Shown: positions 49,234-60,211 of the stretch, piece after piece
Numbering within the stretch: the stretch's first letter is position 1
How the letters are laid out: each line of letters begins with the position of its first letter
Assembly (NCBI RefSeq): GCF_029852145.1
Contig: NC_079969.1
Location: forward strand, 6,386,001 to 6,450,000
Length of the DNA stretch: 64,000 nucleotides
Direction of reading: 5' to 3'
From: Microplitis mediator
Lineage: Eukaryota > Arthropoda > Insecta > Hymenoptera > Braconidae
Program-made: the position numbers and the translations under genes
Notes under the pieces: generated by a model
Database searches by the model: none
The model's input: only the letters and a program-made list of their open reading frames with translations
Told to the model about the DNA's origin: nothing

Positions 49234-50721
49234 TATATATGTACATAACTAAATATATTTATATGGTTATTAAGAAAATCACACGACGAATAAAAGTTTT
49301 CATCAGAATTACATCTAATTTATTCCATCGAAAACATAAAAATTTTTAAATTTTGTGCCAACGGGCGATTAATAATTTTTAAATTTTATATATCTTATTG
49401 AAAAGTCAATCATTTTAACTACACACAATATCAATCAATGAATATATGAGTCAAACAACACAACACGCAATATTTAATTACTCAGTTGAAGGACAGCACG
49501 GGCAGAATTAAATATTTTATAAATTCATAAAATATAAACCAAATATTGTTTGTTATTACTTTCATGATTAAAAACTAAATTACTTTTTACGAAAGTTTGT
49601 CCGGTTGGTATTATGTAATGTTACGCTAATCAAATACTTAGCAAATCGTTTGATCAATGCTTCATAAAAATCGGTTTTAAAATGATAGATTGGAACTCGA
49701 GACTTTGACTAAATTATGCGAGGAACCCTGTACTTTACAATCCCGCTTCTATAAGTGCTCCAAATATCCGTTAATCATCCAGATGTCAGATTAAATAAAT
49801 CAATAAATAAAATAGTCTTACAAAAGTCACGCAATTTTACAACATAACGAATGATTAAACTCGCGTTTCAGCAACGGCAGTTTGTTTATTGATTATTGCA
49901 AATTTTCGCCGTACTTTCATTCGTTTCATTTCTAACTTTTGTAAGCGTTTGTCATATGATTCGGTGATTTTTTTGAACACTATTTCGGAAATAAAAACAG
50001 TGACCGTCCACATTAAGCTCAATGTACCAAAGAGATAAACTATTCGAAAATCTTCAAACTCTAATTGATCGAATCCACTTTTATATGATTCGATTCTAGC
50101 AGCTAATTTTTTTTTTCTTTTCAATTCGTTATACCGTTCGAATTGTTCGGCGTAATGAATGTGGCCGGTTTCAAAAATATTCATTGCTGCTTTATCAATT
50201 TTGTTTTTCAAACTCCAACGTTTACGACTCATAAACACGTTGTACGATTTGAATAATACGTCCTTCGAAATGTATAGATTGTCGCCTACTGCAGTCTCAC
50301 GATACTTATAAGCAAATATACAAGCCGCTAAAGTATTTTTCGTAACTGAATCATATTCCGGAAATACGCTCTTCATCTGACTCGACATATTAATCGGACG
50401 GGAATCATAATCAGAAGAGAAACATTTACTGAAAGTGAATCATTCATCGGAACTGGATCGATAAACGGGAGTGTATCAAATATCAAATTACGGATTTCTA
50501 CCGGATCATGATGTTCTCTCGTAACCCTAGTAGAAACGTAATCAAGTATCTGGCCAGTAACTGGCTAGTTTAACTAGACTTAAGCTAGGAACTGGCTAGT
50601 ATAATAACCAGTAACTGTCTAGTAACTGGCCAGTTTTACTAGATAGCAAATAAAACATGGCGACTCTTGTTGATCTTGAGGTTATTGAGTTTAAATATTG
50701 ATTTTATTACAATTAAAAATT

Positions 50722-50747
50722 ATAATAATAACAACAACAACAACAAC

Positions 50748-50790
<43 letters not shown>
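50722..50790. repeat. (AAC)n(AAT)n microsatellite
   Basis: About 69 bases of AAC then AAT trinucleotides inside the CCCTAGTAG transposon. Confidence 0.95.
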
Positions 50791-50791
<1 letters not shown>

Positions 50792-50859
50792 ACGGAAAAG
50801 TTATGAAATTTATTTATTAATTTATTATATTATATTTTTAAATATAAAACGAGAAACAT

Positions 50860-51066
50860 TCATAACATAAAACAATAAAAATGATATTTATTTTTTTCAA
50901 ATGATACACTGCATTTATTTAGAAATGTTTTTGCACACATTGGCAAATCTGGGATAACTCCTCGTAAAATTTTTAATAATTCGTCCAGATGACAATCTGG
51001 AGTATTTGTTTTGATTGCCCACAACCGTAATTCGTTTATTGTGTCGATTTTTTTAACTTCATCCAT
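50860..51066 (-). pseudogene. Truncated transposase-like N-terminus, 68 codons
   Basis: The predicted peptide starts MDEVKKIDTINELRLWAIKT and goes on to LDELLKILRGVIPDLP. The pattern L-x2-WA, LL-x-IL and LP recalls a short N-terminal domain of insect transposon proteins, as I remember it. The frame ends after 68 codons with no catalytic domain, so it is a remnant within the 864-bp element. Assignment is by pattern only. Confidence 0.4.
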
Positions 51067-53648
51067 TTTTTAAAATATATTACCGATTATTTTTATTTTG
51101 AAAGACACAATTTTTATTTTTTGTTAATTATTTGTATTGTTTCTTGATGTTTACTAAATATTATTCAACTTACAGGTTAAAGTGAAAAAATAAACATACA
51201 CATACACTAGTATAAGTAGAACATCAGTGTGACCAATGTTTACGATTCAGTTATAGGTGGCGCAACTTCCAGTTTTTACCTAGTTTCACTAGCCAGTTAC
51301 TGGATAAGATTGCTGGCCAGTTACTAGATATGAACGCTAGCCAGATACTAGACTTAATCGAGTAAAAAATTGAACATTTCTACTAGGGAATTCGGTCGTA
51401 GCATCGACCAAAATCAAACGTGCCTTGCTCATACAAGTATTCCTTATCAGAATCACTTGACCATATTTGTGTCTCGGCTATATAATCGCGGATTCTATCG
51501 TCGAAGAAGACTTTATATTTATTTGAATGTAAATCATCTAAATTTTCAACCCTACGGTAACTCGGTTTTGCCAGCATTGCCATGAGTTGACCCTCTAATG
51601 CCGGATTAAACATCAGTATAAATAAAGATGTAGCTAGAAAAGTAATACGCATGAATAAACGTTCTATGGGTGTCGTCATCCCCATATTCAATACCAACAA
51701 CAAGATATCGAAAAAGGTTTCGACAAAATTGAACTTATTATTGACTAAAATAAGTATAAAAATACTAATTAGAATAATCATCGAGAGTATCAGAGTTTGA
51801 TAACTAAACATATTGTCAGCGATTTGGTCAAGGATTGGAATAGAACGTGAGTTTGTTACTATCATGTAGCCTTCATCCGAGTATAGAGGAATAATATCGA
51901 GATATTCGTAATAAAGTCGATCGAGTGGTTGTAATTTCAACCATACATCGTAAGTATCGTTATTAAATAATTTTTTAGTTCTGACAGAGTGTGGAACATC
52001 ATTAAATATATAATAGCTCATCACCGGTGTGACATTCACCATTAAAAATATGTTTTCAAAAACGAAATATGGGTTTCCGATTTGCCGATTGAGTGCTTCA
52101 GGTGTAAATTCATTTGATGCAAGATCACCTATTGAAGTCTGTGCATAACCTTTTACTGGGTAACCGTCCAGATTTTTGGTTTTGTCAAAATGATAACTTT
52201 GACACAGTTCTGAATCTGTAACAAAAATTTAACATTTAAGAAATATATAATCACAAATTGAATGCAGTACCCTACCGTTTTTAAATGACTGCCTATACAA
52301 TGTCCATCGATTATCTTTCGATTTCTTCTTAACTTTACTCCAGGGCTCCGGTGCTCTATCAGTGTAGGGGTTGAATGTATACACCATCGTAGTTTTGTTG
52401 ACTTGATCTCGACAAACGTAAAATGATCCAAGGGCTTCAATATCCCACACCATCCTCAGAACTTTCATTGCCTTCCCACAGTTTTCACCAACAACGAAAA
52501 CCATTGACTCGACGTTCCAAATAATCGACGATTTTATTTCGTGAAGAAGAGCTTTTAGTTTTCTATCAGACTCTGCTGATATAATGTACGAGGGATGATT
52601 TGGATAGTGCCATTTCATCACAGTTGACTCGAAATCACTATCGATCGTTACAATGGACGCGTTGACCACTTCGATTATTGAAATTTCGAACATGATGTCA
52701 ATCAAGTCAACAGTAATAACCGCAGGGTTCAATTTATCAGGAAAGCACAGCTCAAGTAGTTATTTCTGTTTAAAAATGTAATAATCAATTATGCAAAATA
52801 TCCATCATCAATCACTTAACTAGTAAATCTATAGTCAGACTACTAAGAGCTTGTTCTTTATCTAACGGTGGGGTATAGAAATGGTATTGTGTTAACTGAA
52901 GGGAACGCTCTCAGTACTTTTAGTATAAGTACCAAACGAGCCATTAATTTCTATAATCAAAAAATTATTCAACTATATAATATTCTTATTGTTTTATTTA
53001 GATTTTAATTCAAATGAGTATCTATTTTTTACCGCGTAAGCAATTTTATTTCTTATAATTAGTGATTACATTCAATTTGAAAAAAAAAAAATGTTTTTCT
53101 AACGATCGGGTTCATTTTCCCTCAGTCAATTTTTTTAAATTCTCTAGTAAATCAAACACTTGAAAAAAAAATATTTTCTTTGTTACTGAAAATTTTAAAT
53201 TGCAAGCATCGAATGGATCGATCAACTTGTCCGACTTTTTCTGACCACTTGTAACTAACCATTTAGAAAAAAAAAAAATTTTGTTTCTCATAAAAATCAT
53301 GTTTTACTCTGCCCAAACCTTCCTCTTAATTATAATTAAAATTAAATTATAATTAACAATAGATTAATTACCGTATCATTTTGAAAATCTGACAAATTCG
53401 TTGATTCTTGAGACTCCTTGTTGTCACCGCAGTCGACGAAATTCACAAATAGTAAACATAAAAAAATAAACTTTAAGAACATCATCATTATTAAAATATT
53501 TTTTTTACTAAAGTTAAATATTTAATCGCGGAATGATCTGCGGAATACGCGCGTCTATTCTCTTTGACTTTTTAGCTGTAACTAACGACAGAATAAATAA
53601 ATAAACAAATAAAAATATATTAAATAATGAAATATAGTGGGAATGGGA

Positions 53649-53662
53649 AAGGATACGTGTCC
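53649..53662 (-). promoter_or_regulatory. Conserved near-palindrome GGACACGTATCCTT (IR6)
   Basis: 160 bp upstream of the IR6 start codon. It is kept although the gene is broken. Confidence 0.55.
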
Positions 53663-54128
53663 TTTTGTCAATCAATGCGTTACATGTTTCAGCTTTTATT
53701 TCAAACTATTTATGCTATTTCGCGTTCATCCCCATATAACAGTCTTGTAAAAGGCTTGCGCAAGCCTGGTCTCAAATCCCCTAGTTGTCTATGTCTTTAT
53801 ATGACTCAGTATCTTGCTGCAGACACTGGTCCACAGATTTATATTGCAAGTCTTGTGCAGGACTTGTTTAAAAACTTTGTGTTATGTTATACTTCAAGAA
53901 TTGTACAAGATTCTTGAATATATCTTGCTCAAGATGTATTGATACAGTTAACTTGAGCATATCTTGCACCAGAATCTATCTGCAGATGCTTGGGCATATC
54001 TTGCGCCAGATCTGCTCAAGACGTGTCATATTACACTGTCTATCTCACTCTTGTCTCTCTCACTTTATCCCCTCCATCGGCACACGTTACCAGAGCTCAG
54101 TGGTACTCAATTGAAGTTATAATCGGAT

Positions 54129-55942
54129 CAGTGTTGCCAGGTTGGGGGATTTTCCCCTAAATTTAGTGGATTTTAGACGGCTTGGTGGGAAATCTAGGGG
54201 AAACATTTTTTTAGGGGATTTGATCAGGGGATTACAAACTTCCTTAAATTTAAGTTGAAAAAAATGAACGAAGAACGATTTCAGTTCAGAACAGAAATTT
54301 TTAAAATTTTTTTAATAAATTATCAATGAGAATTACAAACATGCTTCATTATAGATAAAAAAACATATTTTCTTTAAAAAAAAAGGAAAATGGCAAATAA
54401 TCGTTGTCCACATGTTAAACAGCGTCCTCGTCTGAATTAAATAATTTATTAGAGTTTTAAACAATGTTTTAAAAATTTTAAAAGATTTTACCTATTAAAT
54501 AATTTATTAGAGTTTTAAACAATAATTGAAAAATTTTAAAAGATTTTAACTATTAAATAATTTATAAAATATAATACAACTTGTTATTTATACTAAGTTT
54601 CGTATGAAAATATGTTTTTCATACTTTCTTATCACCTGTACTAAAAAATGGTTTATTTTTTTCGGAAAAAAATTTTAAACTAATAAAACAATAAGACTTT
54701 AATGTATTATTAATCATAATTAAACATATTTTATTCTAAACACAATGTATAGTACATTGATTCTTCAACAAGCTTTACAATATTAATTATAAGATCTTTG
54801 ATTTAATGATATTAAAGTCAGCAGACATTTTATAAATTTTTTAAGTTTCTAAGAGATAAATTTTTATAAAAAAAAATTATCCCATGTTGTGTAGCCAACG
54901 GGTTACACAGCGCTCTCTATGACCATCTTATAGAAAATGAAACAAAACAATTATATTTATAGGCGGGAATTTTCGAAAACCTTAGATATAAATATATAAG
55001 ATACAAAATAAAAAACTAAAATAAGAATACAAGTATTGTAATGGTCACTTAGAGTATAAAATAAATGAATATTTTGGGAAAACCCACGAGGATCCTTTGC
55101 CAGATGTTTAATTCCATATTTTTATGACTGTAATCCTCTTGTTGGCAAAACTTTCCCAAAATATTTAAAACAATTAAGGGATTATTTTGCTGGGACTAAG
55201 CTGCAGACAATATGGCGAGACTCCATGGCAGCGACAGTCCAGGGAAATTGAAGCTGCTGTGACGTCAAAGTCTGCATGGACTCACTCATTTTGAGAGGGG
55301 ATGAAAGCGAGTGACAGTGGGACTCAACAGCAGCACACGAAAACACCCTCACTATTCATTTTACCCCCTCTCTAAAAAGGGGATCGCTGGAGAAGACGAA
55401 GGACAAGCGGATTCAAGATTCGGATAGAGAATGATTCCAAACGTGGTAACCAACTTGAACGTTGGTAATTTAGAAACGATATTTTATAAAGTTCGTCTTT
55501 TTTGTGTAAAATATATAAATAAAATAATACAGTTTTATTTAAATTGAACGAGTTAATTTAATTCATATTCAATATTAATTCCGACTAGTATATTAAAAAC
55601 CTAATTCAAATTTCAACAGTAATATCGCGCGCTTTTAAATCCTACACATTTCTCCGCGAGCTGAACGCCTCCAAGTTCCGAAGGGCGAATTAAAAGAACT
55701 ATTCACGCTATAGTCAACCTGGCGGCTATACAACACCCAAAATGTTCTTCAAGTTTTTTTAATTTTTTCACCTGTAAATTTTTAAATTATATTTATATAA
55801 TTTATTTATTAAAAAAAATAAATTCAAAAAGTCATCAGACGTCTGATAATTTCAGTCATTTAATTTAGGGGATTTTATTTCAATCTAGGGGATTTTACGC
55901 GGGCGTTTAGGGGAAAGTAGATGAGTCCATCTGGTAACACTG
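54129..55942. mobile_element. hAT-type non-autonomous element
   Basis: Termini CAGTGTTGCCAG and the inverse CAGTGTTACCAG are typical of hAT transposons. The 8-bp target duplication AATCGGAT is perfect (54121-54128, 55943-55950), and the other arm of the fold-back element shows the uninterrupted TATCCGATTATAAC. Subterminal sequence repeats GGGGATTTT/AGGGGAAA. It spans 1814 bp, of which 855 are a later LTR insertion, leaving about 959 bp with no transposase. Confidence 0.92.
54885..55735 (+). mobile_element. Solo LTR, 851 bp
   Basis: It begins TGTTGTGTAGCC and ends GGCTATACAACA, the TG...CA ends of an LTR with a short inverted repeat. It is flanked by CCCA on both sides (54881-54884, 55736-55739), a 4-bp duplication in the range of Gypsy-type elements. 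It has possible promoter and poly(A) signals (TATAAATATATAAG, AAAATAAATG). No internal coding region or second LTR is present, so it is a solo LTR left by recombination. Strand is tentative. Confidence 0.78.
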
Positions 55943-57065
55943 AATCGGATAGAAAAACATTTTTAATCCGGAGTTCATTTGCAAAATTAGAAGCGCCGTA
56001 GTAATTACAAGTAAAATTTAATTCATAACCTATAATAACATATGTTTTTTGATAGATGGTTTGATTTTAATAAAATTATTAAAGGATAACACGAAAAATT
56101 CTACACAGGGAATATTATCTAATAAATTTTACTCGTTAATTGTGAATCAAACTGGGCCTGCATGAACAATTACTCGTCCGTTTCTAGATAGTGTTCAATT
56201 ATGGGGTAAAAACACCCAATTTCAAGTAATTTTTATATAAAAAAGAATAAAAAATAAAACAAAACAAATCTGTTGTTATTTTTTCCGTATTTATTATCTT
56301 TTCAGCCCAGGCTTACTCTAAATTGCAGGATAAATTTTATCGAAAAATTCTCTCCGTTTATCAAATACGATAATGAAATGTTTTTAAAATTTTTTAAAAA
56401 ATTGAAATCAGTTACTTTGATACTAAAATACAGATATTGATCATTTTTTTTTGCTTTTATTATATTGAAAATAAATTTTTTAAATTTTCAATTACACTCT
56501 TAATGCCAAGCTCTTAAAAAATTAGTGTTCTGATCGATTTCAAGAGCTCGACATTAAAACGAAAATAACTAAAAAATAATGTGGAATTTGAAAAAATTTA
56601 ACGGAAATTATTTGTAGAGAATAAAATTGTTAACAAAAAAGACAGTATAACATTTTGTGATAAGTCTGATAGTTTCGCCGGAAAAGTAAAAAGATCTCGA
56701 AATTTATTATAACTTGACTTCGAGCTCCAATAACTTTTGAATAGATGGATTTATCAAAAATTGATAAGAAACTTTTTTTGTAGAGCGTTTAATTCCCTAC
56801 AAAAATAAATCCTGGACTTATCTGTTCAATAAGCCATCGCCGAGGTATAAAATTCCAAACTTAAAATTTCTTTTTCCCCATGTTATTTAAATGGAAAATA
56901 GAAAATCGTGAATGGCCACCTTTAAATATTAGTATTAAGGTCTCATATTTTAACAGGGTCTTTGTCTAGGGATACTCTGTCGATTTTTCAATGTTCTTCG
57001 TGAAAAAAAAAAAGTCGATTTTTTGAAACACTCTAATATATATGTGCGTACCCACATATATACAT

Positions 57066-57634
57066 TAGGGTGGGTTGAAAAAAAACTTTTTTTTTGTTTT
57101 TCTTAGCATGGGGGTAGAATTTGTACCTTATAAAAAAAAAAAATTTTTCAAGAAAAAAAAAATTTTTTTACTCAACATTTTGAGGTGGCCCACTCGTTTT
57201 TTAAATAAATAATTGGTTAAACGGAGTAGTTCCAACGAAAAAAATTTTTTTTTGTCCAAAAGCGTGGAAAATATCTAATAATTGTCGAACGTAATTTTTT
57301 TTTACTTCACTTTCATTTTAATTAAAAAGAAAATGCATTTCATTTTTGGATTTTTTACTTAAATTACAAAAATAATAGGAAAAAAATTTTTTCAACTTCT
57401 GACTTACAATTAGCTTTCAAGGGGACACCCTACAGATTCTGGAACACCATGTAAATTTTTTCGTTGGGACTACCCCGTTTGATCAATTATTTATTTTAAA
57501 AACGAGTGGGCCACCTCAAAATGTTGAGTAAAAAATGTTTTTTTTTCTTGAAAAATTTTTTTTTTTTATAAGGTACAAATTCTACCCCCATGCTAAGAAA
57601 AACGAAAAAAAAAGTTTTTTTTCAACCCACCCTA
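57066..57634. mobile_element. Palindromic mariner-like MITE inside the fold-back element
   Basis: Termini TTAGGGTGGGTTGAAAAAAA are mirrored on the right by TTTTTTTCAACCCACCCTAA. Inverted arms of about 200 bp contain GAGTGGGCCACCTCAAAATG and its complement. TA-rich flanks suggest a TA target site. It occupies most of the loop of the fold-back element. Confidence 0.75.
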
Positions 57635-59970
57635 ATATACATGTATAAGGAATGAATGATACCGGGTTCGTAACAATCAATATCTGTATTTTAGTATCAA
57701 AGTAACTGATTACAATTTAAAAAAAAAAAATTTAAAACATTTCATTATCGAATTTCATCTCATTTTTCGTGTTATCCTTAAAAAAATTAAAAAAAATAAT
57801 TTTATTAAAATCAAACCATCGATCAAAAGACATATCTTATTATAGGTTATGAATTAAATTTTACTTGTGATTACTACGGCGCTTCTAATTTTGCAAATGA
57901 ACTCCGGATTAAAAATGTTTTTCTATCCGATTATAACTTCAATTGAGTACCACTGAGCTCTGGTAACGTGTGCCGATGGAGGGGATAAAGTGAGAGAGAC
58001 AAGAGTGAGATAGACAGTGTAATATGACACGTCTTGAGCAGATCTGGCGCAAGATATGCCCAAGCATCTGCAGATAGATTCTGGTGCAAGATATGCTCAA
58101 GTTAACTGTATCAATACATCTTGAGCAAGATATATTCAAGAATCTTGTACAATTCTTGAAGTATAACATTACACAAAGTTTTTAAACAAGTCATGCACAA
58201 GGCTTGCAATATAAATCTGTGGACCAGTGTCTGCAGCAAGATACAGAGTCATATAAAGACATAGACAACTAGTGGATTTGAGACCAGGCTTTACGCAAGA
58301 CTTTCACAAGATCAACTTCTGTACGACATCTTGAGCAAGCCTATGTAGAATCTATCAAAAGATTCTTGAGAAAAGTGCCTTGACCAGCGACTTGTACTGG
58401 AAATTGTTACATGGGTCGTCTCACTGTTTCTAAAAACTGCGCATTATGTTGCTATTGGAGCCAATTGATTTTCAGAAAAAAAATTATACATTGACCTACA
58501 TATTGCCCATGTTAAATTGATGCATAAAATGAACATTAAAATTTTTAGTACTTTTCATTAATCTTGAAAAAATTTAACTATTTATGGTCAATAAGAATTA
58601 AGCAACTAGATCTTGAAATATTTATTTAAGATATTTGGATGAAATTATCAAAATTGTTTTTCTCATCAAATAACATCCGTTTAAAAAAATTACATTTGAA
58701 AAATTATTTTTTTTCTCTATCGTGTCAATGTCATTGTAGATTTTATGCTAAATCGAATCTGCTTCGATCCGTTATTTTAATATTAAATAAATTTATATAT
58801 ATAATATAAACATGTTTTTATTTATTCGTAATGACTAGAAAATTTTTCTTTAATTGTAAATATGCTACACTATATTTAAGTTACTCAATTCGAAAATTTA
58901 TTTTCCTTTTTATTTCGCTCCGCAAAGTTTTTTCATAAATAATATCAATACTTTCGCCCTTTTCCTCAGCGACGAAGTGAATTTTACTCCGAGGGAATAA
59001 AATTCTGCATTCACCCGAATACATATCGATCAGACAAATTATAAATACACCGTAGATAATTTTTGGTGTAAAAATGGTCTCCGAGGATATTACACGGGTT
59101 ATTTGGTGTGAATTGACAGCGTGAAGTATCAAGCGGTGTATACTTGTATCACGGTATGAGTGTTGTCATTCACACCGTTCGGTGTTATTACCTTAAATAT
59201 TGTCCGATAATATAATCTCTATATCATTATTATTATTGATGTAGATTATTTTAAAACAAAAACCAAATGCCTGATGTTGATGTGTATACTTCCGGTCCAT
59301 CGTATGTGCCATCGCATTCAACATAAAATCCAATAAAGTCAATTAACACAAGCGGATTGTGTCGAAAATCACCAAAATCAAGTGTGATCGCGTTCAGATT
59401 TTACTCTGAAGTTGATCCTGAGATTTATTAGACTTAATAAGTGATTATAGTCAAAATTTATTCAATTAAATTTATTGTAAAATAATGATAAATTTTTGTA
59501 ATAGCAAAAAAATTTGTAACTGGTATTAAAAAACCACAACAAATAATTACTCGGTTAATTGGTGCCATCATGCCCCAGTCTCTATATTTCTGTAAATCAA
59601 TAGTTTACTAATAAATGAAAGTGGTTTTGAGTAACAATCAACTTGCAACGTTGCAAAAAAATATATACTTCTATTCGAAAGAAAAATATATAATGACTAA
59701 TGGACTAGTGTTAAATATTTTTGAATTCTGTGGCGCCCAGTTCTGGGCAAATATTTTTTTAAGATAATTTTTACGATTACTGATGCTGGGAAAAAATGAA
59801 TCTTTAAATTATTTATCTGTAAATTGAATACTATGTAATATACATACATTTGTTTTGCTATAATAAGTATATGAGTATGATGCTAATGCGCTATACTTTT
59901 AATAACATGCGTCATATACTTCTCGAGGACTCATTGGCGCGCTCGAAAAATCGAAGAGATCCTCATGTAC

Positions 59971-59984
59971 GGACACGTATCCTT
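59971..59984 (+). promoter_or_regulatory. Conserved near-palindrome GGACACGTATCCTT (IR7)
   Basis: 227 bp upstream of the IR7 start codon. Confidence 0.6.
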
Positions 59985-60211
59985 AACAACTAATGAAGTG
60001 GATATTCCAGCAAATGATACTATTGAGTTGTCAGTTATGAGCAATAAGTTGAAGTGGATATACATGGAAGCTATTCAAGCATTCAGTGATTCAATTCGTT
60101 CTATAATTTACTTGAAATTGAAACAATAACTTAAAAAGAAGTTAAGATTATTTGAAAAGTTTCGAACTTTTGATAATTTAAAATTTTAATTTCATTGAAA
60201 TCAGTATAAAA

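Larger units (their letters stand above)
48392..49854. repeat. Inverted B-type 3' flank between IR5 and IR6
   Basis: Reverse complement of the IR2 downstream region (28902-30190), including MITE copy 3 (48844-49233) and a younger 162-bp MITE (48678-48839). It is the 3' flank of IR6. It shows that the 3' end of IR6 is B-type although the gene lies on the A-type strand. Confidence 0.8.
50525..51388. mobile_element. 864-bp CCCTAGTAG DNA transposon in IR6 exon 3
   Basis: Inverted termini CCCTAGTAGAAA are perfect at both ends. The intact paralogous coding sequence CGTAATTCGG (IR2, inverted) shows that the site gained AA on both sides, a 2-bp target duplication. Subterminal regions are dense in short palindromes built from ACTGGCCAGT, CTAG and AACTGGCTAGT. 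It contains an (AAC/AAT)n tract and a 68-codon transposase-like frame (50860-51066, minus). It is a deleted, non-autonomous derivative. The superfamily is not certain. Confidence 0.88.
49855..53488 (-). pseudogene. Ionotropic receptor pseudogene IR6 (mosaic, transposon-disrupted)
   Basis: Exon 1 is 53488-53372 (A-type, MMMFLKFIFLCLLF signal peptide), exon 2 is 52765-52276 and exon 3 is split into 52215-51389 and 50524-49855. Three separate lesions are visible. The second codon of exon 2 is TAA where paralogues have CAA. An 864-bp transposon (50525-51388) interrupts the S2 lobe. One A is missing near 50413 (CTGATTATG against CTGATTAATG in IR2), shifting the frame. Exon 1 and intron 1 are A-type, but exons 2-3 and the 3' flank are B-type: exon 2 shares SIIEVV and KKSKDNRW with IR7, and exon 3 starts with the IR7-like SYYIFNDVPHSV. 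It is therefore a recombinant gene. Head-to-head with IR7. Confidence 0.9.
53731..58415. mobile_element. 4.7-kb fold-back element with CTTG/CAAG palindromes
   Basis: It lies between CGCGTTCATC and TCGTCTCAC; IR1 and IR3 upstream regions give the uninterrupted site, and TC is repeated at both ends. The termini are CCCATATAACA and the inverse CCCATGTAACA. Long inverted arms (about 53750-54128 plus 55951-56440, against 57680-58300) are nearly identical, down to a matching 76-codon open stretch in each arm. The outer arm is rich in CTTGnnCAAG-type palindromes (CTTGCGCAAG, CTTGCTCAAG). The right arm keeps about 120 bp lost from the left. The left arm has been hit by a hAT element. Without that insert the element is about 2.86 kb. 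No transposase frame is seen. Confidence 0.82.
53489..60211. promoter_or_regulatory. Bidirectional promoter region IR6/IR7, split by a nested insertion
   Basis: Third copy of the divergent promoter. The A-side part (53489-53730) and the B-side part (58416-60211) are separated by a 4.7-kb fold-back element (53731-58415). The 14-bp motif survives on both sides. The GGTGT-rich segment at 59045-59195 is full length, as in unit I. Confidence 0.65.

Noticed and set aside
50525..51388. The CCCTAGTAG element as piggyBac
   Set aside because: The CCCTA start is similar, but the site shows AA duplicated rather than TTAA, and the rest of the terminus differs.
53884..58169. Identical 76-codon frames in both arms of the fold-back element as a real gene
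   Set aside because: Identity comes from the inverted arms. The frame has no recognisable domain and lies in CTTG/CAAG palindrome-rich DNA.
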